A stretch of 64,000 nucleotides of DNA, from contig DDRH01000004.1 in the NCBI GenBank assembly GCA_002343075.1, positions 33,392-97,391 of the forward strand, given 5' to 3'. Below the pieces are notes generated by a model. It was given only the letters and a program-made list of their open reading frames with translations. It was not told where the DNA came from and made no database searches. A program made the translations under genes and the position numbers. The DNA is from Phycisphaerales bacterium UBA2421. Its GTDB lineage: Bacteria > Planctomycetota > Phycisphaerae > Tepidisphaerales > Tepidisphaeraceae. Positions within the stretch are counted from its first letter, which is position 1. The number at the start of each line of letters is the position of its first letter. Shown here in pieces: positions 1 through 9,869 of this stretch.

Positions 1-810
1 GATCTCGGCCAGCTCCAGCTTCTTGATGTCTTTCAGCGAAAACTCGATGTTCACTTCCTTGCCACGGATTTTTTCGCTCGGATGCGTCTCGGGCACAGCC
101 ACTTTCACGTCACGCTTTTCGCCAGCCTTCATGCCGGCGAGTTGTTTATCGAGGTCGGCAACATCAATCCCGCCGATACGACCCGGCCGGCTGACCACTT
201 GCGCATCATGCTGGTGGCCGACCAACTCTCCGTCGAGCTTCACCTCGACATCAACTACCAGATAATCTTTATCTTCCACCCCGCGGTCTTCCACGGGCAC
301 TAGCAGGCCCTGCTGTTCACGCAGGTTTTGCATCGCCTGATCGACGTTATCTTCGGTTATGGCGATCGCCGGGCGGTTCACCTTCACCCCGGTAAGTTCC
401 GGCAGATTCAGTTCCGGCTGCACCTCGACCTCGAAGCTGTACTTCAGGCCTTCGTTGTCTTTCAGTTCCAGCGATTTCGGGTCGGCAAACACCGGTTCAC
501 CAATCACCTGCAGGTTGTTCTTCTCCACGGCCTGCTCGTAGCTTTCGCCAATCAGGCTCCGGCGGACCTGCTCGCGGACGTCGGCGCTGAACTTCTTTTC
601 CAACAGCTTCTGCGGCACATGCCCCGGGCGAAACCCTGGCACGGCGGCGGCGCCGCGCAGTTCCTTGAACTGCTCGGCCAGCTTGGCATCGATTCGCTCT
701 TTGGGAATCTCCACCACTACTTTCTTGGTCGCCGGGCCGGCGTCTTCGATCTGAATGGGGTACTGAAACGCTTCGGTCTGTTCCGCAACGGCGGCTTGGT
801 TCTCGGCCAT
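1..810 (-). CDS. tig: Trigger factor, 3' end outside the window
   Basis: Ribosome-associated chaperone and peptidyl-prolyl isomerase that meets nascent chains at the exit tunnel. The frame is open from the ATG at 810 to the window edge, giving 270 residues; the rest of the PPIase domain and the C-terminal chaperone arms are missing. The N-terminal ribosome-binding domain carries the family signature GFRPG (GFRPGHVP, around residue 60). The FKBP-like domain starts near residue 150 with the typical run V-E-D-R-G-V. An AGAGGA ribosome-binding site lies about 6-7 bases upstream of the ATG. In many bacteria tig precedes clpP and clpX, which would lie outside this window. Identification is firm; only the end is unseen. 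Confidence 0.95.
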   Translation of the reverse strand, partial: MAENQAAVAEQTEAFQYPIQIEDAGPATKKVVVEIPKERIDAKLAEQFKELRGAAAVPGFRPGHVPQKLLEKKFSADVREQVRRSLIGESYEQAVEKNNLQVIGEPVFADPKSLELKDNEGLKYSFEVEVQPELNLPELTGVKVNRPAIAITEDNVDQAMQNLREQQGLLVPVEDRGVEDKDYLVVDVEVKLDGELVGHQHDAQVVSRPGRIGGIDVADLDKQLAGMKAGEKRDVKVAVPETHPSEKIRGKEVNIEFSLKDIKKLELAEI

Positions 811-953
811 GGCAATCCTCTAACGTAAATGAGTGCGAACCGCGGCGATCCGGCGACTAATGCCCAATACGACGCGAGCCACGCAATTTAACGCCCCTTC
901 GCCTCAAAATAAAGCCTGCACGACCGCCGGAGCGAAGTTTGATGACCAATGCG

Positions 954-1475
954 CTATTCTGCCGGGCCGGACGCAACCGGGCGCGCCGCGGCGGCACTCC
1001 TGGCCTGGTCGGATAGCAACTGGCTCCGAGCCATCACTCTTCCCGCCCCAAAGAGATGGAACACGCTTCGCGCCGCCCGGTAGCACGATTCGGTGCTTCG
1101 GCTATACAACTGCTCCTGCAAAAGATCGACCGCTCGAATGGCCATCGTGCGTAACCGTTCGGAGGCTTCGCCCCACATCTGGTTAACCCGGGCCGAAAGA
1201 GCGGCGCCGAACTCAGGATCGCACCGCCATCGGTAAAGCGTTTTCTGATCAATACTTAGGGCCTCGGCAACGCGATTGAGCGGCTGGCCCGCAGCGAGCA
1301 GTTCGATGGCGGCGCGCTGCTTTTCGGGTAGATATACGGGAAATTGCGTATTTTCAAAAATCGGGCATTTTCGGGCATCCTCGGGCACCCGGCCCGGGTC
1401 GGCCGGCGGGATGTCTTGCCGATCGGGGCCGGGAGTTTCCGGCTGGTCTTTCCGAAGTTCGATCCACTTACCCAT
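954..1475 (-). CDS. Helix-turn-helix protein (terminase-small-subunit-like HTH), function unknown
   Basis: 173-residue soluble protein. Residues about 50-85 form a helix-turn-helix of the homeodomain-like/phBC6A51 type: a KQRAAIELLAAG helix, then NRVAEALSI and the recognition helix DQKTLYRWR. The remainder is an alpha-helical, Arg/Ala-rich tail. Similar small proteins are scattered in planctomycete genomes as 'helix-turn-helix domain-containing protein'; the domain also occurs in phage terminase small subunits, but no phage gene is nearby. The start is supported by a strong AGGAGG site 6 bases before the ATG and a promoter (TTGACA-N17-TATGGT) at 1593-1621. A DNA-binding role is likely; its targets are unknown. 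Confidence 0.75.
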   Translation of the reverse strand: MGKWIELRKDQPETPGPDRQDIPPADPGRVPEDARKCPIFENTQFPVYLPEKQRAAIELLAAGQPLNRVAEALSIDQKTLYRWRCDPEFGAALSARVNQMWGEASERLRTMAIRAVDLLQEQLYSRSTESCYRAARSVFHLFGAGRVMARSQLLSDQARSAAAARPVASGPAE

Positions 1476-1811
1476 GACAACCTCCTCAGTTGGCTAAACC
1501 ACCTCTTGTTCAAGAACCATTAAACATCCGACGCGCAAAACCGGGCCTTCTCGCGAAAAGAGCCGTCTCGGCAGGTCGGATATCCTAACAAAACCATAAC
1601 AAGCTGCCCGCTCGTTGTCAACAGATTTTGTCAGGAACCGGCCACGCGCGGCGAGACATTGGAGACAGGGCCAAACAGCCCGAATGGCGGCTGGATGGGT
1701 GAAAAGCGGAATAAGTGGGCGCGAACGGCCCGATAACGGCGACCGCCTGGCCGAATCGGCCCCCGCTAGATTAGATTGCGGCTTAGATTGAGCGCGAAGG
1801 CACGGGAACCC
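1476..1811. other. Intergenic stretch between HTH gene and FHA gene
   Basis: 336 bases with no supported gene. It holds the promoter of the HTH gene (1593-1621) and a leader of about 110 bases. The part nearest the FHA gene (about 1640-1811) shows no clear hairpin or reading frame of coding character. Confidence 0.6.
1593..1621 (-). promoter_or_regulatory. Sigma70-type promoter of the HTH gene
   Basis: Read on the minus strand: TTGACA (1621-1616), a spacer of exactly 17 bases, then TATGGT (1598-1593). The -35 is a full consensus match. The start codon at 1475 would give a leader of about 110 bases. Confidence 0.6.
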
Positions 1812-2408
1812 CTACCGACTGTCTTCCCTCTCGGCACGCTCGAGGTCGGCGGCGATATCGTCGGCGATCGCGCTGTTGCTCAGCGCGTCGGCGGCGCCGG
1901 AATCGTTTGGACCGTCCAATATTCCCATGGGGTCAAACGTGTGGCTGCTTTCGGACGTGCCAACGTCCGAAATGGCTGTCGGGTCCATGCCGGGGGCGCT
2001 GCCGTCGGAGCCAGTAAACCCGACATCGTGCGACGCCGAATCATGTGAAGATGTATCACCCGCAACGGCCACAACGTTGTCGGACGTGAAGGGTGTCATT
2101 TCATCGTCGCCGGGCACGCCGTCAAGCTGAACTACAAATACAACCGAGCCGATTTTTATCGTATCGCCAGGGCTTAGGGATGCCCCCTGCACTCTCTGGC
2201 CATTGATATACGTGCCATTACTCGAACCCAAATCTTCGATCTTCAGCTCGTCGTCCTCGCGGATGATTTTGCAGTGCTTTCGCGAGATTTCGCCAAGCGG
2301 GATGCGCACGTCGCAATCTTCGCGCCGGCCGACGACGGTGGTCTGCTTGTGCAGCGAAAAGCTCCGTCGGGAGCCGTCGGTCTTAAACATCACAAGCACG
2401 ACTTGCAT
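1812..2408 (-). CDS. FHA-domain protein
   Basis: 198 residues. Residues 1-95 are a forkhead-associated domain that binds phosphothreonine peptides. Its signatures are all present: VGRREDCDVRIP with the conserved Gly-Arg, SRKHCKI (Ser and His of the binding loop), and GSSNGTYING. The rest is an acidic, Ser/Asp/Gly-rich tail without visible domain, rich enough in Thr/Ser to be a kinase substrate itself. The frame is open further upstream to 2594, but the start at 2408 fits: GAGGA lies 7 bases before it and the FHA fold begins immediately (MQVVLVMF). FHA proteins of this layout are common in planctomycetes, which encode many Ser/Thr kinases; no kinase gene is adjacent. Partner unknown. Confidence 0.9.
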   Translation of the reverse strand: MQVVLVMFKTDGSRRSFSLHKQTTVVGRREDCDVRIPLGEISRKHCKIIREDDELKIEDLGSSNGTYINGQRVQGASLSPGDTIKIGSVVFVVQLDGVPGDDEMTPFTSDNVVAVAGDTSSHDSASHDVGFTGSDGSAPGMDPTAISDVGTSESSHTFDPMGILDGPNDSGAADALSNSAIADDIAADLERAEREDSR

Positions 2409-2831
2409 GCCAAAATCCTCGCAGGGCGACGTGGTAGTTCGCGACACTATAGAGAGTGGTCGGTTTGCCCGTTGTTCCAGAGGATACAAGGTGTTTTTTG
2501 ATCGAGCAACATCAATCGCGTTTGACGTCGGATCGGACGTGCCCCGTACCCATTTGCCGCATCCTGAGTGGCGACAAGAGTTTATGGGACGCATCCGCGA
2601 TGACCTGCGGCACGAAACTCCCCGGGATCGGCTGTACAGCCTCCGGGAAGCAGCCGGTAAAGCCGGTATCCCTGGCGCAAGCCGGTGCGGCTTTCCGCCG
2701 CATATTCGACGAAAGCCCGGGAATGTGAAAGAATATCAACCTGATACGAGACTTTAACAGCAAGACATGCCGCGGGGTTGAAAGTCTGATGATGCTGACG
2801 CAACACCGGCAATTTGAAGTGGAGAGAATCT
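2409..2831. other. Divergent intergenic region between FHA gene and giant exported protein
   Basis: 423 bases, the only spacer from which both divergent genes can be read. On the minus strand a TATAGT hexamer (2451-2446) lies about 38 bases before the FHA start, without a recognisable -35. Around 2658-2694 the sequence reads AAAGCCGG ... CCGG ... CGGCTTT, an imperfect inverted repeat of unknown role. Open frames here do not look coding. Confidence 0.45.
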
Positions 2832-5800
2832 GTGAGCAAGACGCTAGAACTTAGTCCTGCAGACCGCCTGAACCTGGCTTGGAAGCCGATCGTTGAAGAC
2901 CTGGAAGCCCGAAAGCTGATGGGTGCCGACACGATTCAGGCGCTGCCGTTCCTCCTCGACTTCAATTCCAATCGCGACGAACTGGTCGACAAAGACGGCC
3001 AGGGCACCGGCTTCACGCGCGTGCAGCTCAACTCCAACGCAGCCAACTCGTATCTACCCGGGTTGATCGATCTCGACACCACCGCGGGCGTGCTCAAGCT
3101 CACTACGACCGGCAATGCCACCGCCGGCGGCAACAGCGGCTCGGACAACTCGCTGGTCAACGCCCTCGAAACGCAGTTTGACGGCACCACGAGTGGCTTT
3201 GTCATTCAGTCGCGCCTTAAAGGCCCGCTGAGCTATCTCAACGACCCCTACGAACAAGGCGGCATCTATTTCGGGCCTGACCAGGACAACTACGTCAAGC
3301 TCGTGGCAATTCGCCAGCCGAGCGGCAATTTCCTCCAGTTCCGCGATGAGCAATCGACCGCAACCGGCACCACCACCACATTGCCGGGTGGCAGCACCGC
3401 GCAAGAAGTGCCGATCGGCAGCTTCGGCAGCATCAACACACTCGATCTGCGCCTCGTCGGCGATGCCGCCAGCGGACGCGTCACGGCATTTTACAGCGTC
3501 AACGGCGGCGCGTTTGTGAAAGTGTCGGCAGAACTTACCCTCACCGGCACCAAGAAGGCGGCGTTTTTCAATAGCGCCTCGCGCGCCGGCATCATGGCGT
3601 TTCATAAGAACAACGTAGGGCCGATCACGGTCACCTTTGACAGCTTTCAGATCAGCGCAGGCACCTCAACCGCCGGCCGGCCGACCATCACCGGCACCCG
3701 TCCGGGCAACGGCGAGACCAACGTCAGCAGAGATGCGTTCGTCGCCGCTGACCTCAACCTGCCCAACATCGGCGGCGGGGTCGATGCGTCGACGCTCACC
3801 TCAACCAACGTTCGCCTCATTCGTACCAGCGACGGCCAGCTCATCCCCGGAAGCATCGATACCACCGGCGGCGGCGATGCAATCGTCTACCAGCCCTCGA
3901 CCCCCCTCGCGGCCAACACCGGCTACACGTTTATCGTCACGGATGGCGTGCGCGATACCACCGGCGCCGCGTTCATCCCGTTCACCAGCACCTTCACCAC
4001 CGGCACAGCCGGCGGCGTGGTGGATAGCTCGGTCGCATTTGAACAGATTCAACTGCCCAACACCTTCGGCAACGCCTGGACCAGCGTGACAGAAGGGCCA
4101 GACGGCAAGCTCTACGGCACCACCATCGATGGCAAGATCGTCCGGTTCACCATCAATTCCGACGGCACCGTCGGCACCGGACAACTCATCAACACGATCA
4201 TTAACCGCGAAGGCGGGCCGCGCATGACGCTGTCGATCGCCTTTGCGCCGAACAGCACTGCAAGCAACCTGATCGCCTATGTCAGCCACGGGCAATACGC
4301 CGGCCTGCCCGGCCTCCCGCTGGCCAGCAACTTCACCGGAAAAATCACCAAGCTCACCGGTGCCAACCTGCAGACCGCGCAGGATGTAGTGGTCGGACTG
4401 CCGCGCAGTGTGAAGGATCACCAGAATTACCAGGCAGTCTTCGGTCCCAACGGCAGGCTTTACGTCAACGTGTCGAGCATGAGCGCCAAGGGCGCGCCCG
4501 ACAATGCCTGGGGCCTGAAGGAAGAAGTGCTGCTCAGCGCCGCGATCCTTGAAATCGATGTCAACGCAATCGGCACCGGCACGATCGACGTCAACAGCAC
4601 GGGTGCCAATCCGTATAACCCGTTTGCCACCAATGCGCCGGTCAAGATCTACGCAGAAGGTCTACGCAGCGCCTACGACATCCTGTTTCATACCAACGGG
4701 AACATGTACAGCGCCACCAATGGCTCGGCGGCGGGCGGAAACACACCCGCCAAGCCCGGGGTCGCTGGCACGCAACTGACCAACGTCGCGACCCAGAACG
4801 ATTACATGTTCCGCATTCAGCAGGGTAAGTATTACGGTCACCCCAACCCGCTCCGCGGCGATTACATCCTCGGCGGGGGCAACCCGACTTCCGGTGCAGA
4901 TCCATTTGAGATCGAACCGACTCCCGAACGCCCGTCGGCGTATCCTGTCGGCACCCAGCCGGAAAGCAACTTCGGCGGGATCGCCTACAACTTCGGCAAG
5001 AATTACTCGCCCAACGGCATGATCGAGTACCGCGGCAATGCCTTCGGGGGCGCGCTCAACGGCAAGATCCTGATCGTGCGCTACTCCGGTGGCGATGACA
5101 TCCTGGTGATGACGCCCGGATCGAACGGCACCATTTCCGATGCCAAATCGGGCTTCCAGGGCTTTACGGGCTTTGTCGATCCGCTCGATATCACGCAGGC
5201 CTCGGGCACAGGGTTTCTCTACGTCGCCGAGTACGGCGGGCAGCGAATCACCCTGCTGCGCCCCATTACCCCCGGCGGCGGGGTGGCGGAGATCACCAAC
5301 CGCGATCTGCGCTTTAACGATGTGACATCGACCTCGGCCACCACCACCGGCAACCGCTCGAAGGTCACCATCACCAACACCGGCACCGGCACGCTCACCA
5401 TCAGCCAGGCCGTCTTCAGCGGCGCGAATGGGAACAACTTCTCCCTCACCGGCGGATCGACTGTTCCCCTTTCCATCGCCGCAGGGCAGACCGCAACGCT
5501 CAATATCGCCTTTACTGCTACCAGCACCGGCATTAAGACCGGCACGCTCACCCTCAGCACCAATGACCCAAACCGCGCGCAGATTGCCATCTCGCTACGA
5601 GGCATCGGCACCAGCGGAGAAGGTGGAACCAACGAGCCGGCGCTGCAACGCGTGCTCGATCTCTACTTCGGCACCAACACCATCCGCACCGGCGGCAGCG
5701 AAAGTGTGCTCGACTTCCCGCAGAACCCGTCTTCGCCCGATGAAGTCTCGCTGCAGAAGCTTCTCAAGGCCGGACCGGGCGATGTGACGGTGGAGATTCT

Positions 5801-8800
5801 GGCCAACTTCGCCAACAGCGTCAGCCCGTCCTCGCGGCTGGGGTGGTATCAGCCGGGCAATGTCGGCTCGCTCAATCGGCTGCTCAATATTTCGCAAGCC
5901 GATGCCCAGAGCGTCAATGTCACCCCGGCGGGTGTCACCAGCTTTGACCCGGGCAGCGCCGAGTTTGGGCTCTACGGGCAATTCCCGGCATTCACCGACC
6001 GCGTCGTGTACAGCGAACACTCGCTCAACGCCTTTGAGACCAATGCCAATCGCAAGCAGAAGGTCCGTTTCTACCAGTTGAAGAATGCCGACGGCAGCGT
6101 GGTGCCCAACGCATATGTCTTCACGTTTGAAGAATGGAACGTCAGCTACGATCAGAACGACATCATCGGCATCATCCGCAACGTGCGCGCCGCGCCGGCG
6201 GGGCCGGAGATCGGCCTTGAGAATCGCGACGGCGCATTCATGTTCCCCGACCGGCTCGTTTTCAACAACGTCAACGTGCTTGACGAGGACCTGCCCAATC
6301 AGGTTCACGACACCGCGGTGCTGCGCATCAATAACTCCGGCACGCAGCCGCTCAACATCACCAGCATCGTGCTCAGCAACAGCGACTGGCAGATCACCTC
6401 CGGCGGGGGCGCGGCGACCATCAGCGCGGGCGGGTTCAAGGATGTAACCGTCAAGTTTGTCTACAAACGCACGGTCCGGGGCAATGAAATCCGCTCGGGC
6501 ATGCTCACAATCAACAGCAACGACGCCGACGAACCGGCCAAGCAGGTCGAACTGCGCGGCGTGGCTCAGCGCAACAGCGAAAATGATGAAGAACCGTCGG
6601 CAGTCACGCTTCTTTCGGCGTTTGGCTACAACGTCAAGGTTCTCAACACCGGCCAGAGCCTCGGCAACGGCGGGCAGCGCGTCAAAGTGGGCGAAGAAGT
6701 CCTGAGCGATTTCTGGGCCAAGGCTGAAGGCGGGCTAAACGTCACCGTGCGCATGCTCGCGGCGTATCACCAGCAGGCGATTGACAAGGCCAGCAGCATC
6801 AGGTGGTTCAACCAGACAACCACCCCGCCAAGCAGCACCACGCTGATTTTCAAGCACCTCGCCGCCGACGGGCAGAGCATCCTCCCGCGGCTCGACAGCA
6901 CCAGCCCCAACCCCAACCCGGCCATCGTGTCGTTTAACCCGGGCACCAACAACTTTGGCATCCGCGTTGATGGTCAATGGTCGGTCGCCGACTGGAACGT
7001 GCCCAACAGCATCAACCAGGGTGGCCATGCGATGCGATGGTACATCGCGAAGGATCGCGCCGGGAAGATCATTCCCAACACCTACATCCTGCTGCACGAC
7101 TACACCGGGTCGAGCGTCACCAACTACGACTACCAGGACAACATCTACATCATCAGCAATATTAAGCCCGTCACTCCATCGGTGGCACCCACTGCGCTCA
7201 GCGGGACCAGCAGCGGCGCGGGCATCTTCCTCAACTGGGCCGACAACACCGAAGGCAACACCCTCGGCTACAACGTCTACCGCTCCAGTTCGGCCGGCGG
7301 CGTGTTTACTTTGCTCAATAGCTCGCCCGTCACCCAGAGCCAATATACCGATCCGACGGCACCCGTCGGCCAGACCAGTTTCTATCGAATCACCACCGTG
7401 AACGTACACGGCACAGAGTCGGCGCCGGCGACAACCAGCGCCGTCCGGCTGACCGATACCGTCGCGCCGTCGGCGCCGAGCAACCTCGTCGCACAGGGCA
7501 CGGCCAGCGGCATCACGCTCGATTGGAGCGACAACACCGAAGCCGATCTCGCCGGATACAACATCTACCGGTCCAGCAGTTCCAATGGCACATTCACCAA
7601 GCTCAATACCACCGGCCTGCGCTCTCAGAGCGATTTCGTCGATGCGTCGGCTCCTTCGGGCGCGACGAGCTTCTATCGCGTGACCGCGGTCGATTTGAGC
7701 GGAAATGAGTCTGCGGTTGCGGCCATCAGCGCGTTTCGACCGACCAGCGGCAGCACGCCCACCGGCGCGACCAGCCTCAATGCCTCGGCGCAGAACGGCA
7801 GCACCGTGCTGCTTACCTGGGCCGACAACAGCAACAACGAAACCGGCTTCCGAGTCGAACGCCGGCTGGCCTCGTCGCAGACATGGATTTCTGTCGGCAC
7901 CGCCAACACCAACGCAACCTCGTTCACCGACACCACCGCCGCACCGGGCACCGCTTACGCATATCGCGTCATCGCGTTCAATGCCTCGGGCGATGGCGCG
8001 TCGAGCAACGAAGCCGCCGTCTCCACGCCGGGCGCCGGGAGCGTCGCGCCGAGCAATCTCGTCGCGACCGTAGCGGGTAACAGTGTGATTAACCTCACCT
8101 GGATCGACAACAACACCGACGAAACCGGCTTCCGCATCGAACGCCGCACCGGAGGCAGCGGCGCATGGGCGTCCATCGGCACCGCAGCGGCCAATGCCAC
8201 CACGTTCGCGGCGACCGGACTGCTCGAAGGCACCAGCTATTCGTTCCGAGTCATCGCACTCACCCCCTCGGGCGATTCGGCCCCAAGCAATGAGTCGTCG
8301 GCGGTCACCAGCAGCCAGTTCACCAGCAGCGACATCGGCAACCCGCTGCCGGCCGGCTCGACGCAGACCATCACCAACAGCCTCGACTACAACCTGATCA
8401 CCGGCGGCGCCGATATCTGGGGCACCGCCGACAGTTTCCGGTTTGCCTACAAGACGATCACGGGTGACTTTGATGTCTCGGTGCGGGTCACCGGCACCGG
8501 CAACACCCATCCCACTGCGCAGGCGGGGCTGATGGCTCGTGCATCGATCACCAGCAGTTCGGCCAACGTCATCATGCGCACCGACTCCTCCAACCGCTTC
8601 CGGTTTGGCTACCGCACCACCACCGGCGGCACCACCACCGCGGTCGGGTCGGCCACGCACCCGGCCGGGCAGGGCTACCTCCGCCTGCAGCGCGTCGGCA
8701 ACACCTTCACCGGCTACAGCAGCACCGACGGCGTGAATTGGACCGTCACCAGCAGCATCACCATCAACATGGGCAGCAGCGTTTTCGTCGGGCTGGCCGG

Positions 8801-9713
8801 GTCGAGCAAAAACGTCTCGCAGACCAACACCATCGAATTCCGCAGCTTCAACGACGGCGGCACACCCGCGCCCACTGCGCCGACCGCTCCGTCGGGCCTT
8901 GCTGCAACTGAAGGCACCAACAGCCAGGTGGCACTCACCTGGGCTGATAACAGCAACAACGAAACCGGCTTCCGGGTCGAGCGAAAGACCGGCACCGGCG
9001 CGTATGTCACCATCGCCACACTGCCCGCAGGGCAAACCGCCTACCTCGATACCACGAGTGCGGCGGGAACGACGTACACCTATCGCGTCATCGCGACGGG
9101 AACACCTGCCGATTCGTTGCCCAGCAATGAGGCAACCATCACCACCGCAGGTGCGACGGTGACAGACGGCTCGACCAGCACCGACATCGCCGCCGCCCCC
9201 GCGGGGACGACGACAGTTGTGACTGCCAACACTGACTACAACATCGTTGCTGGCGGGTTGAATATCGCCGATTCGAGCGACAGCTTCCGGTTTGTACACT
9301 TTGCCAAAAATGGCGATTTTGACATGAAAGTCCGCGTTGACAGCCTGACCGGCGCGACCGGGCTTGTCCCGCAGGCCGGGCTGATGGCCCGCGACGGCAC
9401 CGCGGCCAATGCACGCAACATCAATCTGCGGTTTGATACCAACAACAGCGTGATGTTTAAGTACCGCACCAGCACCGGCGGGACGACCACTTACGCCACG
9501 AACATCCCCAACATTTCCGGTCCGGTCTGGCTGCGGCTCACCCGGTCCGGCAACACGTTCACAGGGTTCTACAGCACCAACGGGACAACGTGGATCACTG
9601 TCCGGTCGGTAAGCATCTCCATGCCCACGGCGCTTCGAGTCGGCATGGCGGTCACCGCCCGCAGCGACACGCAAACCGCCACCGCGCAGTTCCGGGCGTT
9701 CGAGTTGCTCTAA
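2832..9713 (+). CDS. Giant exported multidomain protein: beta-propeller (glucose/sorbosone dehydrogenase-like), ASH, FnIII and DUF1349-like modules
   Basis: 2,293 residues. Instead of a classic signal peptide the N-terminus carries VEDLEARKLMGA (residues about 21-33), matching the LEPR-XLL-type export motif of planctomycete giant proteins. In order: a LamG/DUF1349-like sandwich (37-270), an Ig-like Big_5-type domain (280-393), a six-bladed propeller resembling glucose/sorbosone dehydrogenases (400-810), a choice-of-anchor-D/ASH domain (823-926), and an unnamed module (930-1130). ASH and that module then repeat (1136-1243, 1256-1445). Four FnIII domains (1447-1826), a DUF1349-like domain, a fifth FnIII and a second DUF1349-like domain finish the chain. 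Probably a surface or matrix carbohydrate-binding protein; propeller activity is inferred. I chose GTG at 2832 (GGAGAG just upstream); TTG at 2814 is an alternative. No C-terminal anchor is visible. Confidence 0.88.
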   Translation: MSKTLELSPADRLNLAWKPIVEDLEARKLMGADTIQALPFLLDFNSNRDELVDKDGQGTGFTRVQLNSNAANSYLPGLIDLDTTAGVLKLTTTGNATAGGNSGSDNSLVNALETQFDGTTSGFVIQSRLKGPLSYLNDPYEQGGIYFGPDQDNYVKLVAIRQPSGNFLQFRDEQSTATGTTTTLPGGSTAQEVPIGSFGSINTLDLRLVGDAASGRVTAFYSVNGGAFVKVSAELTLTGTKKAAFFNSASRAGIMAFHKNNVGPITVTFDSFQISAGTSTAGRPTITGTRPGNGETNVSRDAFVAADLNLPNIGGGVDASTLTSTNVRLIRTSDGQLIPGSIDTTGGGDAIVYQPSTPLAANTGYTFIVTDGVRDTTGAAFIPFTSTFTTGTAGGVVDSSVAFEQIQLPNTFGNAWTSVTEGPDGKLYGTTIDGKIVRFTINSDGTVGTGQLINTIINREGGPRMTLSIAFAPNSTASNLIAYVSHGQYAGLPGLPLASNFTGKITKLTGANLQTAQDVVVGLPRSVKDHQNYQAVFGPNGRLYVNVSSMSAKGAPDNAWGLKEEVLLSAAILEIDVNAIGTGTIDVNSTGANPYNPFATNAPVKIYAEGLRSAYDILFHTNGNMYSATNGSAAGGNTPAKPGVAGTQLTNVATQNDYMFRIQQGKYYGHPNPLRGDYILGGGNPTSGADPFEIEPTPERPSAYPVGTQPESNFGGIAYNFGKNYSPNGMIEYRGNAFGGALNGKILIVRYSGGDDILVMTPGSNGTISDAKSGFQGFTGFVDPLDITQASGTGFLYVAEYGGQRITLLRPITPGGGVAEITNRDLRFNDVTSTSATTTGNRSKVTITNTGTGTLTISQAVFSGANGNNFSLTGGSTVPLSIAAGQTATLNIAFTATSTGIKTGTLTLSTNDPNRAQIAISLRGIGTSGEGGTNEPALQRVLDLYFGTNTIRTGGSESVLDFPQNPSSPDEVSLQKLLKAGPGDVTVEILANFANSVSPSSRLGWYQPGNVGSLNRLLNISQADAQSVNVTPAGVTSFDPGSAEFGLYGQFPAFTDRVVYSEHSLNAFETNANRKQKVRFYQLKNADGSVVPNAYVFTFEEWNVSYDQNDIIGIIRNVRAAPAGPEIGLENRDGAFMFPDRLVFNNVNVLDEDLPNQVHDTAVLRINNSGTQPLNITSIVLSNSDWQITSGGGAATISAGGFKDVTVKFVYKRTVRGNEIRSGMLTINSNDADEPAKQVELRGVAQRNSENDEEPSAVTLLSAFGYNVKVLNTGQSLGNGGQRVKVGEEVLSDFWAKAEGGLNVTVRMLAAYHQQAIDKASSIRWFNQTTTPPSSTTLIFKHLAADGQSILPRLDSTSPNPNPAIVSFNPGTNNFGIRVDGQWSVADWNVPNSINQGGHAMRWYIAKDRAGKIIPNTYILLHDYTGSSVTNYDYQDNIYIISNIKPVTPSVAPTALSGTSSGAGIFLNWADNTEGNTLGYNVYRSSSAGGVFTLLNSSPVTQSQYTDPTAPVGQTSFYRITTVNVHGTESAPATTSAVRLTDTVAPSAPSNLVAQGTASGITLDWSDNTEADLAGYNIYRSSSSNGTFTKLNTTGLRSQSDFVDASAPSGATSFYRVTAVDLSGNESAVAAISAFRPTSGSTPTGATSLNASAQNGSTVLLTWADNSNNETGFRVERRLASSQTWISVGTANTNATSFTDTTAAPGTAYAYRVIAFNASGDGASSNEAAVSTPGAGSVAPSNLVATVAGNSVINLTWIDNNTDETGFRIERRTGGSGAWASIGTAAANATTFAATGLLEGTSYSFRVIALTPSGDSAPSNESSAVTSSQFTSSDIGNPLPAGSTQTITNSLDYNLITGGADIWGTADSFRFAYKTITGDFDVSVRVTGTGNTHPTAQAGLMARASITSSSANVIMRTDSSNRFRFGYRTTTGGTTTAVGSATHPAGQGYLRLQRVGNTFTGYSSTDGVNWTVTSSITINMGSSVFVGLAGSSKNVSQTNTIEFRSFNDGGTPAPTAPTAPSGLAATEGTNSQVALTWADNSNNETGFRVERKTGTGAYVTIATLPAGQTAYLDTTSAAGTTYTYRVIATGTPADSLPSNEATITTAGATVTDGSTSTDIAAAPAGTTTVVTANTDYNIVAGGLNIADSSDSFRFVHFAKNGDFDMKVRVDSLTGATGLVPQAGLMARDGTAANARNINLRFDTNNSVMFKYRTSTGGTTTYATNIPNISGPVWLRLTRSGNTFTGFYSTNGTTWITVRSVSISMPTALRVGMAVTARSDTQTATAQFRAFELL

Positions 9714-9740
9714 AATCGCGAACGCGAATCAGATACACCC

Positions 9741-9778
9741 GTGGCACGACTTGACCGGAACAGGTCAAGTCGTGCCAC
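9741..9778 (+). terminator. Perfect 16-bp stem hairpin after the giant gene
   Basis: GTGGCACGACTTGACC, loop GGAACA, then the exact reverse complement. It lies 27 bases after the stop codon. There is no T-run, so it is either a factor-assisted terminator/3'-end stabiliser or a copy of a dispersed palindrome. Confidence 0.6.
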
Positions 9779-9869
9779 ACTGTATCCCCCAGGTTCCCCA
9801 CTCCGTCTCCCCATCTCTCCGTCTCTAAGTTCTTTGTCTCTAGGTCTCTTCTTCGCCTAAACTTCCCCC
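9779..9869 (+). repeat. Pyrimidine-rich reiterated short words upstream of hemW
   Basis: The words CTCCGTCTC, CTCTCCGTCTCT and TCTCT recur irregularly up to the hemW ATG, leaving no Shine-Dalgarno site in front of it. It resembles one arm of the short-word elements seen elsewhere in this window (16.4, 22.7, 27.9 kb), but no inverted partner arm is visible. Confidence 0.4.

Noticed and set aside
1..828. Plus-strand frames over the trigger-factor gene
   Set aside because: Shadows of the minus-strand tig gene, whose translation has the GFRPG motif.
6735..9674. 979-codon open frame on the minus strand inside the giant gene
   Set aside because: It mirrors the real plus-strand frame of a GC-rich repetitive gene; the plus frame has clear domains and start, the minus frame none.
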